Shown one piece after another: positions 33,985 to 47,782 of a stretch of 64,000 bases of DNA. The translations under genes and the position numbers were made by a program. How positions within the stretch are numbered: position 1 is the stretch's first letter; each line of letters begins with the position of its first letter. The notes beneath the pieces were generated by a model. That model saw only the letters and a list, made by a program, of their open reading frames with translations. It did no database searches and was not told the DNA's origin. Source of the DNA: Chrysomallon squamiferum (taxonomy: Eukaryota; Mollusca; Gastropoda; Neomphalida; Peltospiridae); contig CM022667.1 of the NCBI GenBank assembly GCA_012295275.1, positions 16,699,403 to 16,763,402 of the forward strand. The letters are read 5' to 3'.

Positions 33985-35400
33985 AAGTAGCCATATGTTT
34001 ATATATTACAGTCAATATGGCAAACTGGTCGCTTGACCTAATGCCTGAAATATATAGGCATTTAGCCTAATGACCAAGACCGTCAGGAGTTGGGCCTAAT
34101 GACTAAAATTTCAAGGAATTAGGACAAATGACTGGAGTTTGGTTCCTGCTGTTTGACATTCTTCCTGGTAGCATTTCAGGCAATCAGCCAAACGGGTTTT
34201 ATGCTTTGTTTATATCTGCTCATTGAAGGGATCAGTGGTTCAATTCAATTTTTGTTAGCGTAGGCTTTACAGGTTATTGATATATAATGTCAGTAATAAA
34301 AGATGCAAATACAAATAATAAAGCACATAAATTATATTTAACTAATCAAAACGTTTCTGCACTGAAATGCTTTAAACAAATACTTTCCCAAATTACACAG
34401 TGATTTCTTATTTTCAATCTCGTCTTCAATCTCACTATTGTTACGTAACATACATATTCTTTGTGCTCTCTCTCAATATTCCTGTATCTCACAATCTCAT
34501 TTGCTAGCTGATGTGCAATGTTTTACTATCGTAAGCTTTACAGCTTATTGATATACAATGTTAATAATAAAAAATGCAAGAAATACAAATACTCACATAA
34601 TATACATATTGACATACTATACAGCTGATGTATAGACAGCCTCACTTTTCTTAAATAAAATTGAATTGATAAATCATCTCTAATGTATTTATATAAATTG
34701 TAACATTTCACATATGTATTTAACTCGAATGAAAGATTCTGCCTTGCTTGAAGAACACTTTTCATTAGTCTGGTCCTGCTCTATCCATATGTGTCCTGTG
34801 ACTGAAACAACTCTTAATAATTATATAAGCTAAGTGTGACGGAGACAACAGACTCCTCTTTAATATGTAATTGATGTTAGACTTCCTGAAAAAGTATCTA
34901 AGCTGTGTTGTTTTCTGGGATGCACTAGTGTCTGCATGTCTACTAAAGTTCCAAACAGTCTCGGCACGATCCTGATATAGGAATGTTAAAAGACCCTCTA
35001 TGTGGTCTTTCCTAGGCAATAAAAGCATATGTTGCATTTTTTGGTAGGAGTAATCAGTTTTACACCGTAAAATATATATATTGAAGTAGTATAACCATTA
35101 TTTGAGAATAGTTGATAATCTGAGATGAGAATGATCAAACTAAACTTTAGGCTATTATCTCTAAAGTAGTTGGTGAGAATAGCTGGTAATCTGAGGTAAA
35201 CTCTGACCATCAGTAATTGTAAACACTGATACCACAATGGTGTTATTGACAACTGATTGTGATGTCAACGTCCTGTTAACCAGGAAGTTATTTTCATATA
35301 CTTGCATATTCTAATACTTACTGAAGTGTGCTATTTTACCTTCAGGGATAAACAGGTTTAATATCCTCCATATTTTCACTTATGTGGTGAGAGTAATTTT
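33985..35400 (-). mobile_element. GTCATTAGGC-type repeat, unit copy B
   Basis: Closest match to 23296-24700. It starts in the promoter-distal flank of intact gene 1. Confidence 0.5.
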
Positions 35401-35700
35401 GTGCCATTGTAAGCTAACTGTAAATAACTATTATTAGATCATATAATATGTATATTCTTAAAATCTAAACTACTGTTGTTGTGTTTCTGGTGGTTTAACG
35501 TTTACATATATGATCTTGTTCCCCGAATACCCTTAGAACCGAGCCAAATCGAGTAGCTATCTACCCGATACAGGAGATATGTATGTATTGTCAGTGCTAT
35601 TTCTCAGGAAGAGTGTTTCACCAGTTTCGGGTTCTAATTTGACTTCGTGATGACAGTGCTAATTACGGGTCACATGCGACTGCGTTTGGTGCCCCGTGAC

Positions 35701-36012
35701 ATATCTCAATCCCAATTCATATAAAGTTTTCCTAATAAAAGTCACCCAATTATTTTTCTATAATATAAAATACAATTTTTGGTATTAATTAATTTCAGCC
35801 ACTATTTAATCATTCGATATGTACGCTCATAAACTATAGGGAATCTTCTCAGTTCAAAATAGACCATAATATTTGTGGTTCACCCTTTAACATTTAAAAT
35901 ATTTTTACAAAAATCTAAGTGAATTTTCTCAATAACATCTGCGATTTGAAAACCCCGTATGTCACTTCAGTAAAAGAGCACACTAGTAATATATGTATCA
36001 AACAGTAACAAT
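35701..36012 (-). pseudogene. LINE reverse transcriptase fragment (copy B)
   Basis: Same region and stops as 24945-25258, with minor differences (SDIRGFQIADVIEKIHL). Confidence 0.65.
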
Positions 36013-36322
36013 AGAGAAATATAATTTGAAGACATAGTATTTACACTCTGTGTTGCCTTATTGTTGTGTTATTCTAACATCAAAGAACAAAATAGATGGT
36101 GGGGATTACTGGTAGTGTTATTTTTGCATCAAAGACCAATGATTTCAATACCAACAGTCATAGGGGTTTAAAGTTTTGCTTAGAACTGTTTATTGCACGG
36201 ATTAGTGGTTATAGTATTCGTACATCAAAGACCAGTTATATGATAGGGATTAGTAGTAGTGTCATTGTTACATCAAAGTGTTGATAGGTGATATGAAATA
36301 GGGTAGACCCTCGAATGCTACA

Positions 36323-36500
36323 CGTCCTATTGAAACAGGACGATAGCCTAATATTCTACGAGAAAATAGAAAATGTCATATTTGTAATGTTAACAAAAGT
36401 GGAGATGAATATCACTATATATCTGAATGTAATGATCCTATGTTATTACACCAGATAAATACGAGACATCAAAATATAATTTCATATAATAATTTACAGT
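36323..36500 (+). pseudogene. LINE 3'-end CHC-type motif fragment (copy B)
   Basis: Counterpart of 25567-25745. CHICNVNKSGDEYHY is readable. Confidence 0.65.
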
Positions 36501-36727
36501 AAAAAATATTTATATTTAAAAAGCTATGGTCGATAATAAGATGTATATGTGAGAGAGCGTGTCCTCCACGTTAAACTCCAACGCATGTGCATTTTAATTC
36601 GTTATTATATATCTGTAATACATTCTTCTCTGTACTGTAATCCTACAGTTTATGAGAGTACAGTCACTGTCACTGTCATAGATCACATTAAGATCATTTA
36701 TGTCTGGGTATGGAGTTTCCTCTAGAG

Positions 36728-37555
36728 GAGAGGTGGGCAAACTACAGTATCGGGGCAAATCCGGCCCACGATATCATTTTATCCGGCCCGCCAGAAATTT
36801 TCACGAATAGTAAACCTGGAATGGAATGGAAAAAAATTAACGTGCTAATCAGAGCAAGCTGTTGTGAAGCACTATAGTAAACCTATAACATTTTTAAATT
36901 TGTAGTCTTCATTTATCAGATTTTTTTCCCCTGCGATACTTAACTGGTACCACCAGGTGGCGCATTGCAACTAGACTGGGCCTTTCTTCGCCGCAGACTA
37001 GAGGTGGCAATTATGATTGGCACATTCAAACCGTCACGTGACGTTTGCTGTGAACTCCATCGACAAACAGTTGAAAAACAAGAGAAACTGTGATTGAACC
37101 TACGTATCGAAACGGGGCGTGTCGATGTGTATATCCACCACATTGGATACGCATTGCCATCTCTACCTCCAACTCTACCATCATCCTACATAACAAAATG
37201 AGCGTGCAAAAAAAGCGGAAGATTGACAGAGAGTGTCGGTTTTCAAAAAAGAAAGGACTACAAAATATTTGTTAATTGAAATTCGATCAAAGGCCGTGTG
37301 TTACATTTGTCATGTGTATTTTTTATGCTTTCCGCTGGGCACCCTCAGCAACACTGTTCCCATTAAATCCATCAGCGGTGAGTTGTTTGTATGTAACAAT
37401 ACATTTGTTGATTAAAAAACAGAAAAAAGAAATAGAGTGCATGTGTATTTTTTATGCTTTATGGTCGTTTCTTTTCCACCTCATAATGTTGTGGCCCACT
37501 TGTCAGTTTCAAAAACTCAATGTGGCCCTTGAGCCAAAAGGTTTGCCCACCGCTG
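36728..37555 (+). mobile_element. hAT-type transposon (copy B)
   Basis: Copy of 25972-26739 with a mutated first base (GAGAGGTGGGC). It holds an insertion of about 60 bp near 36820-36880 containing the dispersed motif 'ttaacgtgctaatcagagc' also seen at 2780. The transposase start is at 37198 with the shared frameshift. Confidence 0.75.
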
Positions 37556-38214
37556 CTGTAGAACATAGCTTTAAGAAAGAACGGTCGAAGAAGTATGAAA
37601 CGAGCAAGAGAGCGAACATTCCAAAGTAAGAGTACTTCTTGATCATAGACCGACTAAAGGAGATCTCTGTTCATCCCAGGAAGGAAACCCACCACTAGTA
37701 GATCATTTACTCAGTCTGTTACGATACTTCCCAGTTAATTACAGCACTAAATGATGTCACTAACATAAAAATGACCGAGAATCTACATTAACATAGAGTT
37801 ATGATCTTACTAATAACACTACTGTGAGAGAAGGATGAAGGATTTTATATTCTATTAAGTTTATTTTCCAAGAGAGAATATACTCTTTAATTTTTATTGA
37901 GTAAATTAACCTAAATTGTAATTTTATTTCTTTTCAATATTTTGTAAAATTACATATCAATAATCACGTCCTTGAGCCAATCATATATTCAGATAATCGT
38001 ATTTGCAGATTAGAATACGTATGTATGTATGTATCTATATGCATGTATGTAGTATATATGTATGTATGTATGTTAGAGTACATATGCACGTATTAATAAA
38101 TACTCTCTCCTTTTTTCATATAAATAATGAATATTCATTATTTAGATAGAAAATATTTCTTACATCAAATGAAAAATTCCTTTTTCTGTTCTTTGTGGCA
38201 CTGCATTTGTCAGT

Positions 38215-38394
38215 GGTGATGTTATAGAACTCGGTCTTGCCGGCCTAGTGATGTGCAACATAACGCCATGCCATATTGTGGTTCCCAAGAAACTAAAATG
38301 TCTACTTGTGGAGGACATATACAGTAACCATCATCACTAAAGTTTTTCTGTTCTCATCCATCTTACACGTGTCCTGTTACCGTTTTACAGTTTA
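38215..38394 (-). pseudogene. Decayed B exon (unit copy B)
   Basis: CKTVTGHV is followed by TAA. The acceptor is replaced by the AAT tract at 38395-38458. Residual SDDGYCICPPQ is readable. Confidence 0.65.
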
Positions 38395-38422
38395 ATAATA
38401 ATAATAATAATAATAAATAATA

Positions 38423-38458
<36 letters not shown>

Positions 38459-38554
38459 TCAGATTAGGAAGAATAAGAATGCTCTCACAGTCACAGAGGC
38501 CCGCGCGAAGCTTGTATGATCTGGTTGTAAAACTTGTGGTGATGTTGTTGAAAA

Positions 38555-38615
38555 TAACAAGACAGACGAAATAATAAAATTCAAACAAGACTGAGTCACG
38601 CATCTGAACAACCAT
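38555..38615 (-). pseudogene. Decayed signal exon (unit copy B)
   Basis: ATG at 38613-38615 (MVVQMRDSVLFEFYYFVC), diverged, with no family donor. Confidence 0.5.
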
Positions 38616-38823
38616 GTCGCTTTTCTTTTGTGACGTGAGCGAGTATTGATAAAACTTAAGTAACAGCTCTAACATTTCATGTTTAATGTTTCTGTACGGT
38701 AAAAACGTTAAATAATTATAATGAAGATTAGTGTGGTCTCTTATAACGACAGAGGATTCTGAACTAAATACAGAAACCGTAATAACAAGAATTCATCTTA
38801 TCTCTCAATTTCCTTTGACAAAG

Positions 38824-39529
<706 letters not shown>

Positions 39530-39699
39530 TCATAATGGTGGCGTTGTAGTGGGTCCGGAACACAAAGCCTCGCCAAATCGTGGTTCCCACCGACCAAAAC
39601 CTTTTACTTGCGGTGGACATTTGCAGTGACCATCATCACTAAAGTATTTCTGTTCATCTCCACGTAACACGTGTCCTGATGGCGTTTTACAATTACGTT
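39530..39699 (-). CDS. Terminal B exon of intact array gene 2
   Basis: Acceptor ATTACAG|, 170 bp to TGA at 39530-39532. It reads ERNCKTPSGHVLRGDEQ, YFSDDGHCKCPPQ, KGFGRWEPRFGEALCSG, PTTTPPL, stop. Four cysteines kept. The usual Ser/Thr/Pro tail is cut to seven residues. With exons 40199-40435 and 42798-42873 it makes a 483-nt CDS, 160 aa, open throughout. The paralog at 58238-58402 has the same end but lacks the acceptor. Confidence 0.82.
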
Positions 39700-39728
39700 C
39701 TGTAATAATAATAATAGTAATAACAATA

Positions 39729-39787
<59 letters not shown>

Positions 39788-40198
39788 TAATAATAATAAT
39801 CTTCCTTTTTATTGTATACTCTAGTATTATAAAAGCTTATTCTACTTCTCCTACTATAATTATTTTTACTAATAATATTAATACTGTAACCACTACTACT
39901 ACTGTAACAACTATTACTACTACTACTACTACCACTTCTACTACTAATTCAACTACTACTATTACTATTCGAGCTACTACTACAACTGCTATCACTAATA
40001 ATAAGAATAGCATTATTATTACTAATTCTACCATTAAAGGTAATAGTAAGCCTACAACTACTAAAACTAACTGTTCCACCTACCACTAATAATACTACTA
40101 CTAGTAATACAACTACGATCACTACTACTAACGAGACTACTAATAATTAGACTTCGTCTACTGCTGTTCGTATAAGGAGATTCTGAAAAGTTGTCTAC
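39700..40198 (-). other. Intron 2 of intact gene 2
   Basis: AAT tract at 39715-39800 then ACT-rich sequence. The Val/Leu-rich ORF on the minus strand is a low-complexity artefact. Confidence 0.7.
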
Positions 40199-40435
40199 CT
40201 CGACATGTGTATCTTCCACAGCTATCAGGTCCTTCAGGATCGAAACACATTGGTGGGAAATAATCAGCGTACGAACAAATAATTTCTAATTCAGATGAAG
40301 AACCAAAACCAGGCTGACAACGACAATCGAACGCACAAGGGTCATAGTCTGGAACGACTTGTCCAGATTCGTACATTTGTCCTTTGTGAGAGCAGTGAGG
40401 TGGCATTGCAGGTGTGGATGTAGGTGGTGGCAGCT
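40199..40435 (-). CDS. Exon A of intact array gene 2 (VWC-like)
   Basis: 237 bp, acceptor CACTGCAG|, donor TCGAG|GTAGAC, phase 1 at both ends. It reads ELPPPTSTPAMPPHCSHKGQ, MYESGQVVPDYDPCAFDC, RCQPGFGSSSELEIIC, SYADYFPPMCFDPEG, PDSCGRYTCRG. Eight cysteines. It differs from the 58926-59162 paralog at about ten positions, most in the central region between cysteines, which would fit diversifying change on a fixed scaffold (not tested). Confidence 0.82.
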
Positions 40436-40471
40436 CTGCAGTGTGTGTAGAAAATTAAGTAAAAAAAAATA

Positions 40472-40527
40472 AAAAAATGAAAATGAAAATGAAAATGAAA
40501 ATGAAAATGAAAATGAAAATGAAAATG

Positions 40528-40562
<35 letters not shown>
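40472..40562. repeat. (GAAAAT)n hexanucleotide then (AAT)n
   Basis: Nine GAAAAT units followed by AAT units, inside intron 1. Confidence 0.93.
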
Positions 40563-40564
<2 letters not shown>

Positions 40565-40599
40565 CTCCTTTTTTTTCTTCCCTTTTTTTCTCTCTTTTC

Positions 40600-42797
40600 T
40601 TTTTTGTGTGACTTATTCGGCACTTAAATAACTACTTGATGATATCAGAATGTCTATAGTGTTTGTTATCAGCACCATTGCCGGATGTGAGCTTAGGCTA
40701 AACAAGCTTGGGTTTTATAGTCTCAGAATTTCTGTTTATGTATTTATCAATAAATAAACAGTGAAACATAATATATATTTAAAAACCGATTTAATCTAAT
40801 TTACAATGTTAATGTAATCGACATAAGACTTTATGAGAATTAATATTAAGTATCATTTCCAGATTAATAAATAGGATCGCTACAGGTTCCCATAATTTAA
40901 GACCTGGATAGGTTTCCATTCAGCCAAGTTTACGACAGAGGTTACATTTTTACAAGTTTGCTTTAATATCAAATCGTTACCCATTTAACGAGAAAAAGAA
41001 AGAGAGAATTCTTAATATTGACTAAACTATTCTCTTAACTCAGACTCACTAAAAGGTGTATGATCTTTACAAGATAGGTGTAGCATAAGATGTTCACTGA
41101 ACTCAGACACACTAAAAGGTGTATGATCTTTACAAGATGGGTGTAGCATAAGATGTTCACTGAACTCAGACACACTAAAAGGTGTATGATCTTTACAAGA
41201 TGGGTGTAGCATAAGATGTTCACTGAACTCGAACACACTAAAAGGTGTATGATCTTTACAAGATAGGTGTAGCATAAGATGTTCACTGAACTCAGACACA
41301 CTAAAAGGTGTATGATCTTTACAAGATGGGTGTAGCATAAGATGTTCACTGAACTCAGACACACTAAAAGGTGTATGATCTTTACAAGATGTACATTTTA
41401 CAATCGTTTTGTTCACGTCTGACATGCGCTAAATCTGTTAAGGGAGAAATTATGAAGAAACGCGACTTTCGAGTTATTATTATTATTATTATTATTATTA
41501 ACATCATCTTTATTATCACTACTTTTATCACTACAGTGGTGTTGCTACTGACATTGATGAGAGTGTAGTTATTGTTATTATTTCTGTGTAAGATGCTGAT
41601 CAATATGTCTATAGTGTTTGTTATCTCCACCATAGCCGGATGTGAGCATAGGCTAAACAAGCTTGGGTTTTATAGTCTCAGTATTGCTGTTTATATATTT
41701 ATCAATAAATAAACAGTGAAACATAATGTATATTTAAAAACCGATTTAATCTAATTTACAATGTTAACGTAATCAACATAAGATTTTATGAGAATTAATT
41801 TCCAATATTATTTCAAGATTAATAAATATTTCGAAACTGACTATCGAATAATATTGGCGGCATTCTTCTAATTTTCCATAGTTCACTGCAGAGTTTAAAC
41901 TTTTAATATCATATCGATACTCATTTAACGAGAAGAAGACAGAGAGAATTCTTAATATTAAGTAAACTATTCTCTGCACTCAGACACACTAAAAGGTTTA
42001 TGACCTTCAGCAGATATGTGTAGCACAAAAGGTAAATTTCACATTTGATTTCTTGACATTTGAATCTACTCTAAGTCTGTTATGGGAGAAAATATGAAGA
42101 AACGTGACTTTCGAGTTAGTGTGAGAAAACAGCAGATAAATGATAAGCAAACTGATCCAGACGAAGTTTTTCATGTGCTATGAAAGGATAGAAGAGACAA
42201 ATATACAACATGGTATTATGAGAGTGAAATGTATTCAGTAAATAAAACTTGGAACTGTGATTTCGGGTTTTTAGAAGCATATCAACAGAGTAGAAAATAA
42301 ACCCAAGAGTGGATGCTTTATATTTGTGTGTTGTTGTGTTTCGTTGTTCTGATTTTGTTGTTGTTGTCTTTTTTCTTGTTTTGTTATTGTTGTTGCTTTT
42401 CTCTTTATTCATATATTGTTAGTGAGTTCAGTACATCCATCTTAACGTCACAGAAACGCGACAGTCTCCTCTGAGTTATACATCACATAAATTCCATTTA
42501 GAAAATAAACATTTCTAAAATGCATCACATTCAGTAAAAATAATAATAATAATAATAATATGATGTTATTACTGACACTGTTGAGCATGTAGTTATTATT
42601 ATTGTTACTGTGACATTGTTGAGGCTGTAGTTATCATTATTATTATTATTTCTGTATAAGATGCTGTTGATAATATTGCTGTAGCTGTTACTCTCTCACT
42701 ATTAACAATAACAACAATAATAATAAAAAGAAGAACAACAACAACAAAAACAACAGTATTAGCGACAAAAATAATAATAATACTAAGTACAAATTAC
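40600..42797 (-). other. Long intron 1 of intact gene 2
   Basis: Contains the shared intron block twice (40600-41020, 41590-42120), the 63-bp tandem repeat (41030-41400) and AAT tracts. Its 42.1-42.5 kb part matches 0.91-1.27 kb. No gene on either strand supported. Confidence 0.65.
41030..41400 (-). repeat. 63-bp tandem repeat, about six units
   Basis: Unit: 'cactgaactcagacacac' through 'taaaaggtgtatgatc' to 'gtagcataagatgtt'. The unit is a multiple of three, so two minus-strand frames stay open (for example DHTPFSVSEFSEHLMLHPSC). Paralogous introns at 14700 and 59770 have one unit only. It is an intronic expansion, not a recognised gene. Confidence 0.9.
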
Positions 42798-42873
42798 CTT
42801 CAGTCGTTGGCATTGACACGACAGACGAAATAATAAAATTCACACACAACAACAAGAGTATGTTAACAGCCAT
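42798..42873 (-). CDS. Signal-peptide exon of intact array gene 2
   Basis: 76 bp: MAVNILLLLCVNFIISSVVS, MPTTE, phase 1 end at CTGAAG|GTAATTTG. Strong hydrophobic core. Spliced across a 2.36-kb intron to exon A at 40435. Start fixed by conservation of the ATG and of the 5' flank. Confidence 0.8.
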
Positions 42874-42896
42874 GTTGTCGCTTTCCGTTTCTGACG

Positions 42897-42923
42897 TGAC
42901 TCAGTATTCATGGCGTTTAAATA
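42897..42923 (-). promoter_or_regulatory. Candidate core promoter of intact gene 2
   Basis: TGAGTCA (plus 42897-42903) and TATTTAAA (plus 42916-42923), same spacing as in gene 1. Confidence 0.45.
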
Positions 42924-43107
42924 ACAGTTTCCACATGCGCAGTTTGATGCCTGTGTTTGGTAAATAGGTTAACTATGTTTAGAAAACACTGGTGACGTGC
43001 AATGCTGAAAGCGGAGCTTATCACCAGCGTAACATAGAAATAAAAATACACAGAGTTTATCATGTCTATCAGTCTCAGTCTCAGTTTTTAAATGTTACTG
43101 TTAGACA

Positions 43108-43202
<95 letters not shown>
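43108..43202. repeat. (TC)n then (TA)n
   Basis: Short CT tract (about 60 bp) followed by a TA tract (about 36 bp), 235 bp above the ATG at 42873. Confidence 0.93.
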
Positions 43203-43206
<4 letters not shown>

Positions 43207-44229
43207 TATTTTTGAGATAAGATTTAATTACATAGGATCTCTCCAATTAAGTATATATTTTGTTACTTGCAAAAATATTTTGTCACCTTCATTTTAGACA
43301 CGGAGTTATTTTTTCCTTCTAGTACTTAATTTCAAACTTGACAATTTTCCAAAACCTTCTACCAGATTCCTTAATTTTAAATTGTTTACAACATTTACCA
43401 TTAAATTAAAAAATAAAGTCAGCTTCGATTTCTTCACCTCTGTACAAATTGATCTTGCATCATTCAGGAAAAATCTTGTTTAATTTTAGTGTTTTTTATA
43501 CATTATTTTATTATGTGAATTCATTTATAGAAAAGTATCCTTATCTATGTGCATGTATCTGCTTCTATCTGTGTATTTGTATGTTTGTATATAGCTATAC
43601 TGTGTGTGTGTCTGTGTGTGCGTGTCTGTGTGTGCTGTTGCGTATGCCTGTGGGTGCATATGTATTTGTGTGCAAGAGAGAGAGAGAAAGAGGGACAGGA
43701 AGAAAGTAAAATAAAACTCCCCATAAACAAGATATATTTACACTAGCTCCCAAATCATTTTATCAGTTTGTTGCAGTTTTGTCGCAGTTAATTACAGCAC
43801 TAAATAATGTTACTAAAAGAAAAATTACTGAGAGTCTATACGTCTACTAATATAGGTTTTTGGTCTAAATAATAGCACCCATGAGAGAGGACGATGAAGG
43901 ATTTTATTCAGTATGATTTATATTTTCCAAGAGAAAATGTAATCTTTAACATTTACTAACACAGAAGTAATATTATACAGTAAATTAACATAACATGTAT
44001 TTGATTTAATTTCTTTTCAACAATTTCAAAAACGATATATAAATAAATACGTCCTTCATTCAATCATATATTCAGGTAATCCTATCTGCTGATGAGATTA
44101 TGTATGTATGTATTCACAAATTTATGTATGTGTGTATTAATGTATGTTCGAGTATATTTGCACGCATTGATAACTATTTCTATATATAGAATATTCATTA
44201 TTTAGCTACTAAATATTTCTTATGTCAAA
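43203..44229. other. No gene; array flank
   Basis: AT-rich flank with (TG)n at 43600-43680 and a short GA run, matching the flank at 9.8-10.3 kb and 62.6-63.3 kb. Confidence 0.5.
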
Positions 44230-44605
<376 letters not shown>

Positions 44606-45461
44606 TAATAATAATAATAATAATAATAGTAACGATAATAATAATAATAATGATAATTGTACTACTACTACTACTGCAACTATCTCTTCTACTTCTAAAA
44701 CAACTATTAATGGTAGCACTGATTCTACTACTGCTACAACTTTTACAACTCTTCCACAACAAGTTTCTTAGTCTTTATCACTCTTTATAATTATTATTCT
44801 TATTTCAACAACAACTGCTGCTGCTGCTGCTAGGGCTGATGCTCATGCGACAACAATCATAAAAGAGACTCTCACTACTAAAACTAATAATAAATGCTAC
44901 TACTACTGTACTTACACAATTACTACAAATAATAATACAACGATTACCGAGACCACTAATAATTCTGTTACATTTCCTCTGTTGTCGGCATAAAGATAAA
45001 CTGAAGAATTCTGTACCTGAACATGTGTACCACTAACAATGATACTCAGGAAGGATAGTGAGATCTCATATCGACAGAGGATACTGAGCTAAATACAGAA
45101 AGCGTAATAACAAAAATTCATCTTATCTCTCAATTTCCTTTGATTAAGCACGCTTTTCGGTGTTTCAGCTGCTCATAACTGTCTAGCGACGTGAGAGGTT
45201 GTGTCCACGACAGGCCAGCTTCAACATTTATCTAATGAAACTGATCACAAATTACCTTAACCCATAATGTACGACATAATCAAAAATAAATGTTACCAAT
45301 GCGTAAATTAATTTCTAATAAAACTAATAAAATACTGGCAAAATTTTACTGTTGAACAGTTACTGTATTGCAGTCCTGGTATCACGATTTCAGAATTTAT
45401 TGACTTAATTGAATTTGGCGAGTGTAGTGTCCTGTATTAATTTCACAGAGATTTATTTACT

Positions 45462-45462
<1 letters not shown>
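44606..45462. other. Intron-2-like remnant and unassigned sequence
   Basis: 44606-45010 is ACT/AAT-rich intron-2 type. 45060-45155 matches the flank at 38735-38820 and 57270-57355. The rest is unassigned. Confidence 0.45.

Positions 45463-45535
<73 letters not shown>
45463..45535. repeat. (TC)n microsatellite
   Basis: 73 bp CT tract. (ATT)n and (GTT)n follow at 45628-45710. Confidence 0.95.
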
Positions 45536-45538
<3 letters not shown>

Positions 45539-45626
45539 GGATATATTTCTTTTTGTTTTTCTTCCCTTGTTTGTTGCTGAATTTGTTTGTTCTTTTTCTT
45601 CTTCTTTTTTTCTTGTTCTTATTTTG

Positions 45627-45665
<39 letters not shown>

Positions 45666-46361
45666 GCTGTTGTTGTTGCGGCTGCTGTTGTTGTTGTTGT
45701 TATTATTATTATTTTTATTTATTTATTTATCTATTTATTTATTTCATTACAGAGTAAAGTCTTCGAATTTCCAAATTCTTGTAATAACAATTTTCTTTTT
45801 CTTCTTTTTTTCTTTTATCGGCACTGATTCTGAAACACCCGGTGTTAATAATTAATTTCACAGAGATTTAAATCTTGATCAATACAGATTAAACTACTAA
45901 CAAAAGGTTTTAAGCTAAACTTAGAATTCTGTTATTGATACAGCTTAAGGAATATTATGGCCATTTCACATAATTATTATCTCAAAGGACACAGGAATGT
46001 AAAACTGTATAGAAGTTTATTGTTGACTATTAAAATCTAACAGTTATTTAACTTACGTAGAGACACCTGACGCCACCACTATTATGTAAAATACACATGA
46101 AACTCTTAATGTCAAATACTAAGATTTCATCTAGAACAACATTTCTTTGTTGCATTAGATGCATTAGTTGATTCAGAATTATAATAACCACTGCCACAGT
46201 GATTCCATTATGTCCCACATTGATCGCGTTTATCTTTTAATATATTACGACAGCGACATCTGCAACAACGGTTATACCTGTTAGTCACCAGTATGACGTC
46301 AGTGATGGAGGTGTTAGAAAAATGTTTAAGTTGTAGTCATATTTTAAATTCTGTTTTAAAG
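45536..46361. other. Low-complexity then unassigned AT-rich sequence
   Basis: Pyrimidine-rich and ATTT-rich to about 45830. Nothing recognised from 45850 to 46340. Confidence 0.5.
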
Positions 46362-46433
46362 GATGCAAGCATCTCTAAACATATCCGCGATGCAATTCGA
46401 TATAATACTTTTCATAGGAAATGTAATAAATGA
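46362..46433 (+). pseudogene. Exon remnant related to 46860-47134
   Basis: After TTTTAAAG| it reads DASISKHIRDAIRY, then diverges to a stop. Clearly a partial duplicate of the exon 500 bp downstream. Confidence 0.45.
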
Positions 46434-46859
46434 ATTACAGTAATGTAATCGACTAAAAATTACACTATTTGTAGTAAATGAATTTTTAAAACGTAAAGAA
46501 AATCTAGTAGTTTCACTTTCGTTTTGCGTTTCTTTGTCTTTATTTTTGCATTTATTGTTACTGGAGATAATATCTAATATAATATATAATTGTATAAACC
46601 TAAATTCAAAACAATAAAAAACAGTAAAGGAATATAATTTATTTAAATTTTATGTAACCTGTCACGAAATGTTATTTGGAAGTCAGGGAACAACATTTTC
46701 GTAGTTTTTAGCTACTGTAGCTTTCAAAAATAAATTAATTAATTAACTAAAACTTTTTTTTTTTTTTTTAATTGATATAGTTACAAAAATGTTTAAATAA
46801 TAGTCATATTTTAAATTCTGAATACTGATTGTCAATACTTTTTGAATCTTATTTTAAAG
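46434..46859. other. AT-rich spacer
   Basis: No ORF or repeat beyond a poly-T run near 46752-46768. Confidence 0.5.
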
Positions 46860-47134
46860 GATACAAGCATTTCTAGACATATCCGTGATGAAATTCGGAA
46901 AGAGAAATTACAAAAGGAGTACAAACAGCATAGTTACAATGGTGATATAACTGTCAGAAAAAGACAAGAACAACAACTGAGTTCCCAATCCAGTCGTTAC
47001 AAAGTTCTCACCACTACAGAAGTCTGGGATTGGATGATCTTGATGCAGCAACTACAGATGAATGCATAACGGAACAAAATGGTGATAACAAAAAGGAAAA
47101 TAATAATAAAACCACTGGGACTGCTGATATATAA
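46860..47134 (+). pseudogene. Frameshifted last exon of an unrecognised gene
   Basis: After a plausible acceptor (TTTTAAAG|) the frame reads DTSISRHIRDEIRKEKLQKE, YKQHSYNGDITVRKRQEQQL, SSQSSRYKVLTTTE. At about 47021-47027 the protein-like frame shifts and continues GLDDLDAATTDECITEQNG, DNKKENNNKTTGTADI, stop (47134). The original frame ends at 47069. Composition is charged, with a helical front half and an acidic/Asn-rich end, unlike the surrounding noncoding DNA. Family not recognised. It could be a decayed exon or carry an assembly indel. Confidence 0.45.
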
Positions 47135-47159
47135 AGAGTTAATAATACAGAAGAGATAT

Positions 47160-47161
47160 CA

Positions 47162-47231
<70 letters not shown>

Positions 47232-47260
47232 TTTATTTTTATTTTTTTTTTATTTTATTT
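47160..47260. repeat. (ATT)n microsatellite
   Basis: About 23 ATT units followed by ATTTT units. Confidence 0.95.
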
Positions 47261-47782
47261 TATAGTTATTATTTATTACTTTTTTATTTATTTAGTATTG
47301 TTGGTGTTAATAGTTGAAAGGAGTAACAGTAGTAATAAAAGTAGTTAATATTTATAGTAGCCATAGCAGTATTAGAAGCAGTAGCACAACAGTAGTTGTT
47401 TATATTGTTGTTGACGATGACCATGATGACTTTTGACGACATTAATTAAACTCTTTCGCAGCTTCAGAGACATAAATGTGGGTTTCTACAAATACAGAGA
47501 GACAGTTGTTTCTATGTTTCTCAAGTCATTCTTGGCAAATATCTATTAAGAATCCTTATATCGTGCAAGAAAAGCCTGCTTAATGTTAAATTCGTCCTCA
47601 GAATATAATCACTAATTAAATATGATGAAAAACAAAACAAGAGAAGGTTTGTTTCGTAATACAGCACGGAAAACCTGAACGTTTGAAATAAAGAAAACAG
47701 AGAAAGCATTAAATAAAAAAATAATTAATAACGAACATTGTATTTATTTATTTATTTATTTGTAGACAGAAATTACGAGAGT

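Noticed and set aside
41027-41425. 132-codon ORF CKDHTPFSVSEFSEH... as a repeat protein gene
   Set aside because: Lies inside intron 1 of an intact gene, the repeat unit is single-copy noncoding sequence in paralogs, and a second frame is equally open.
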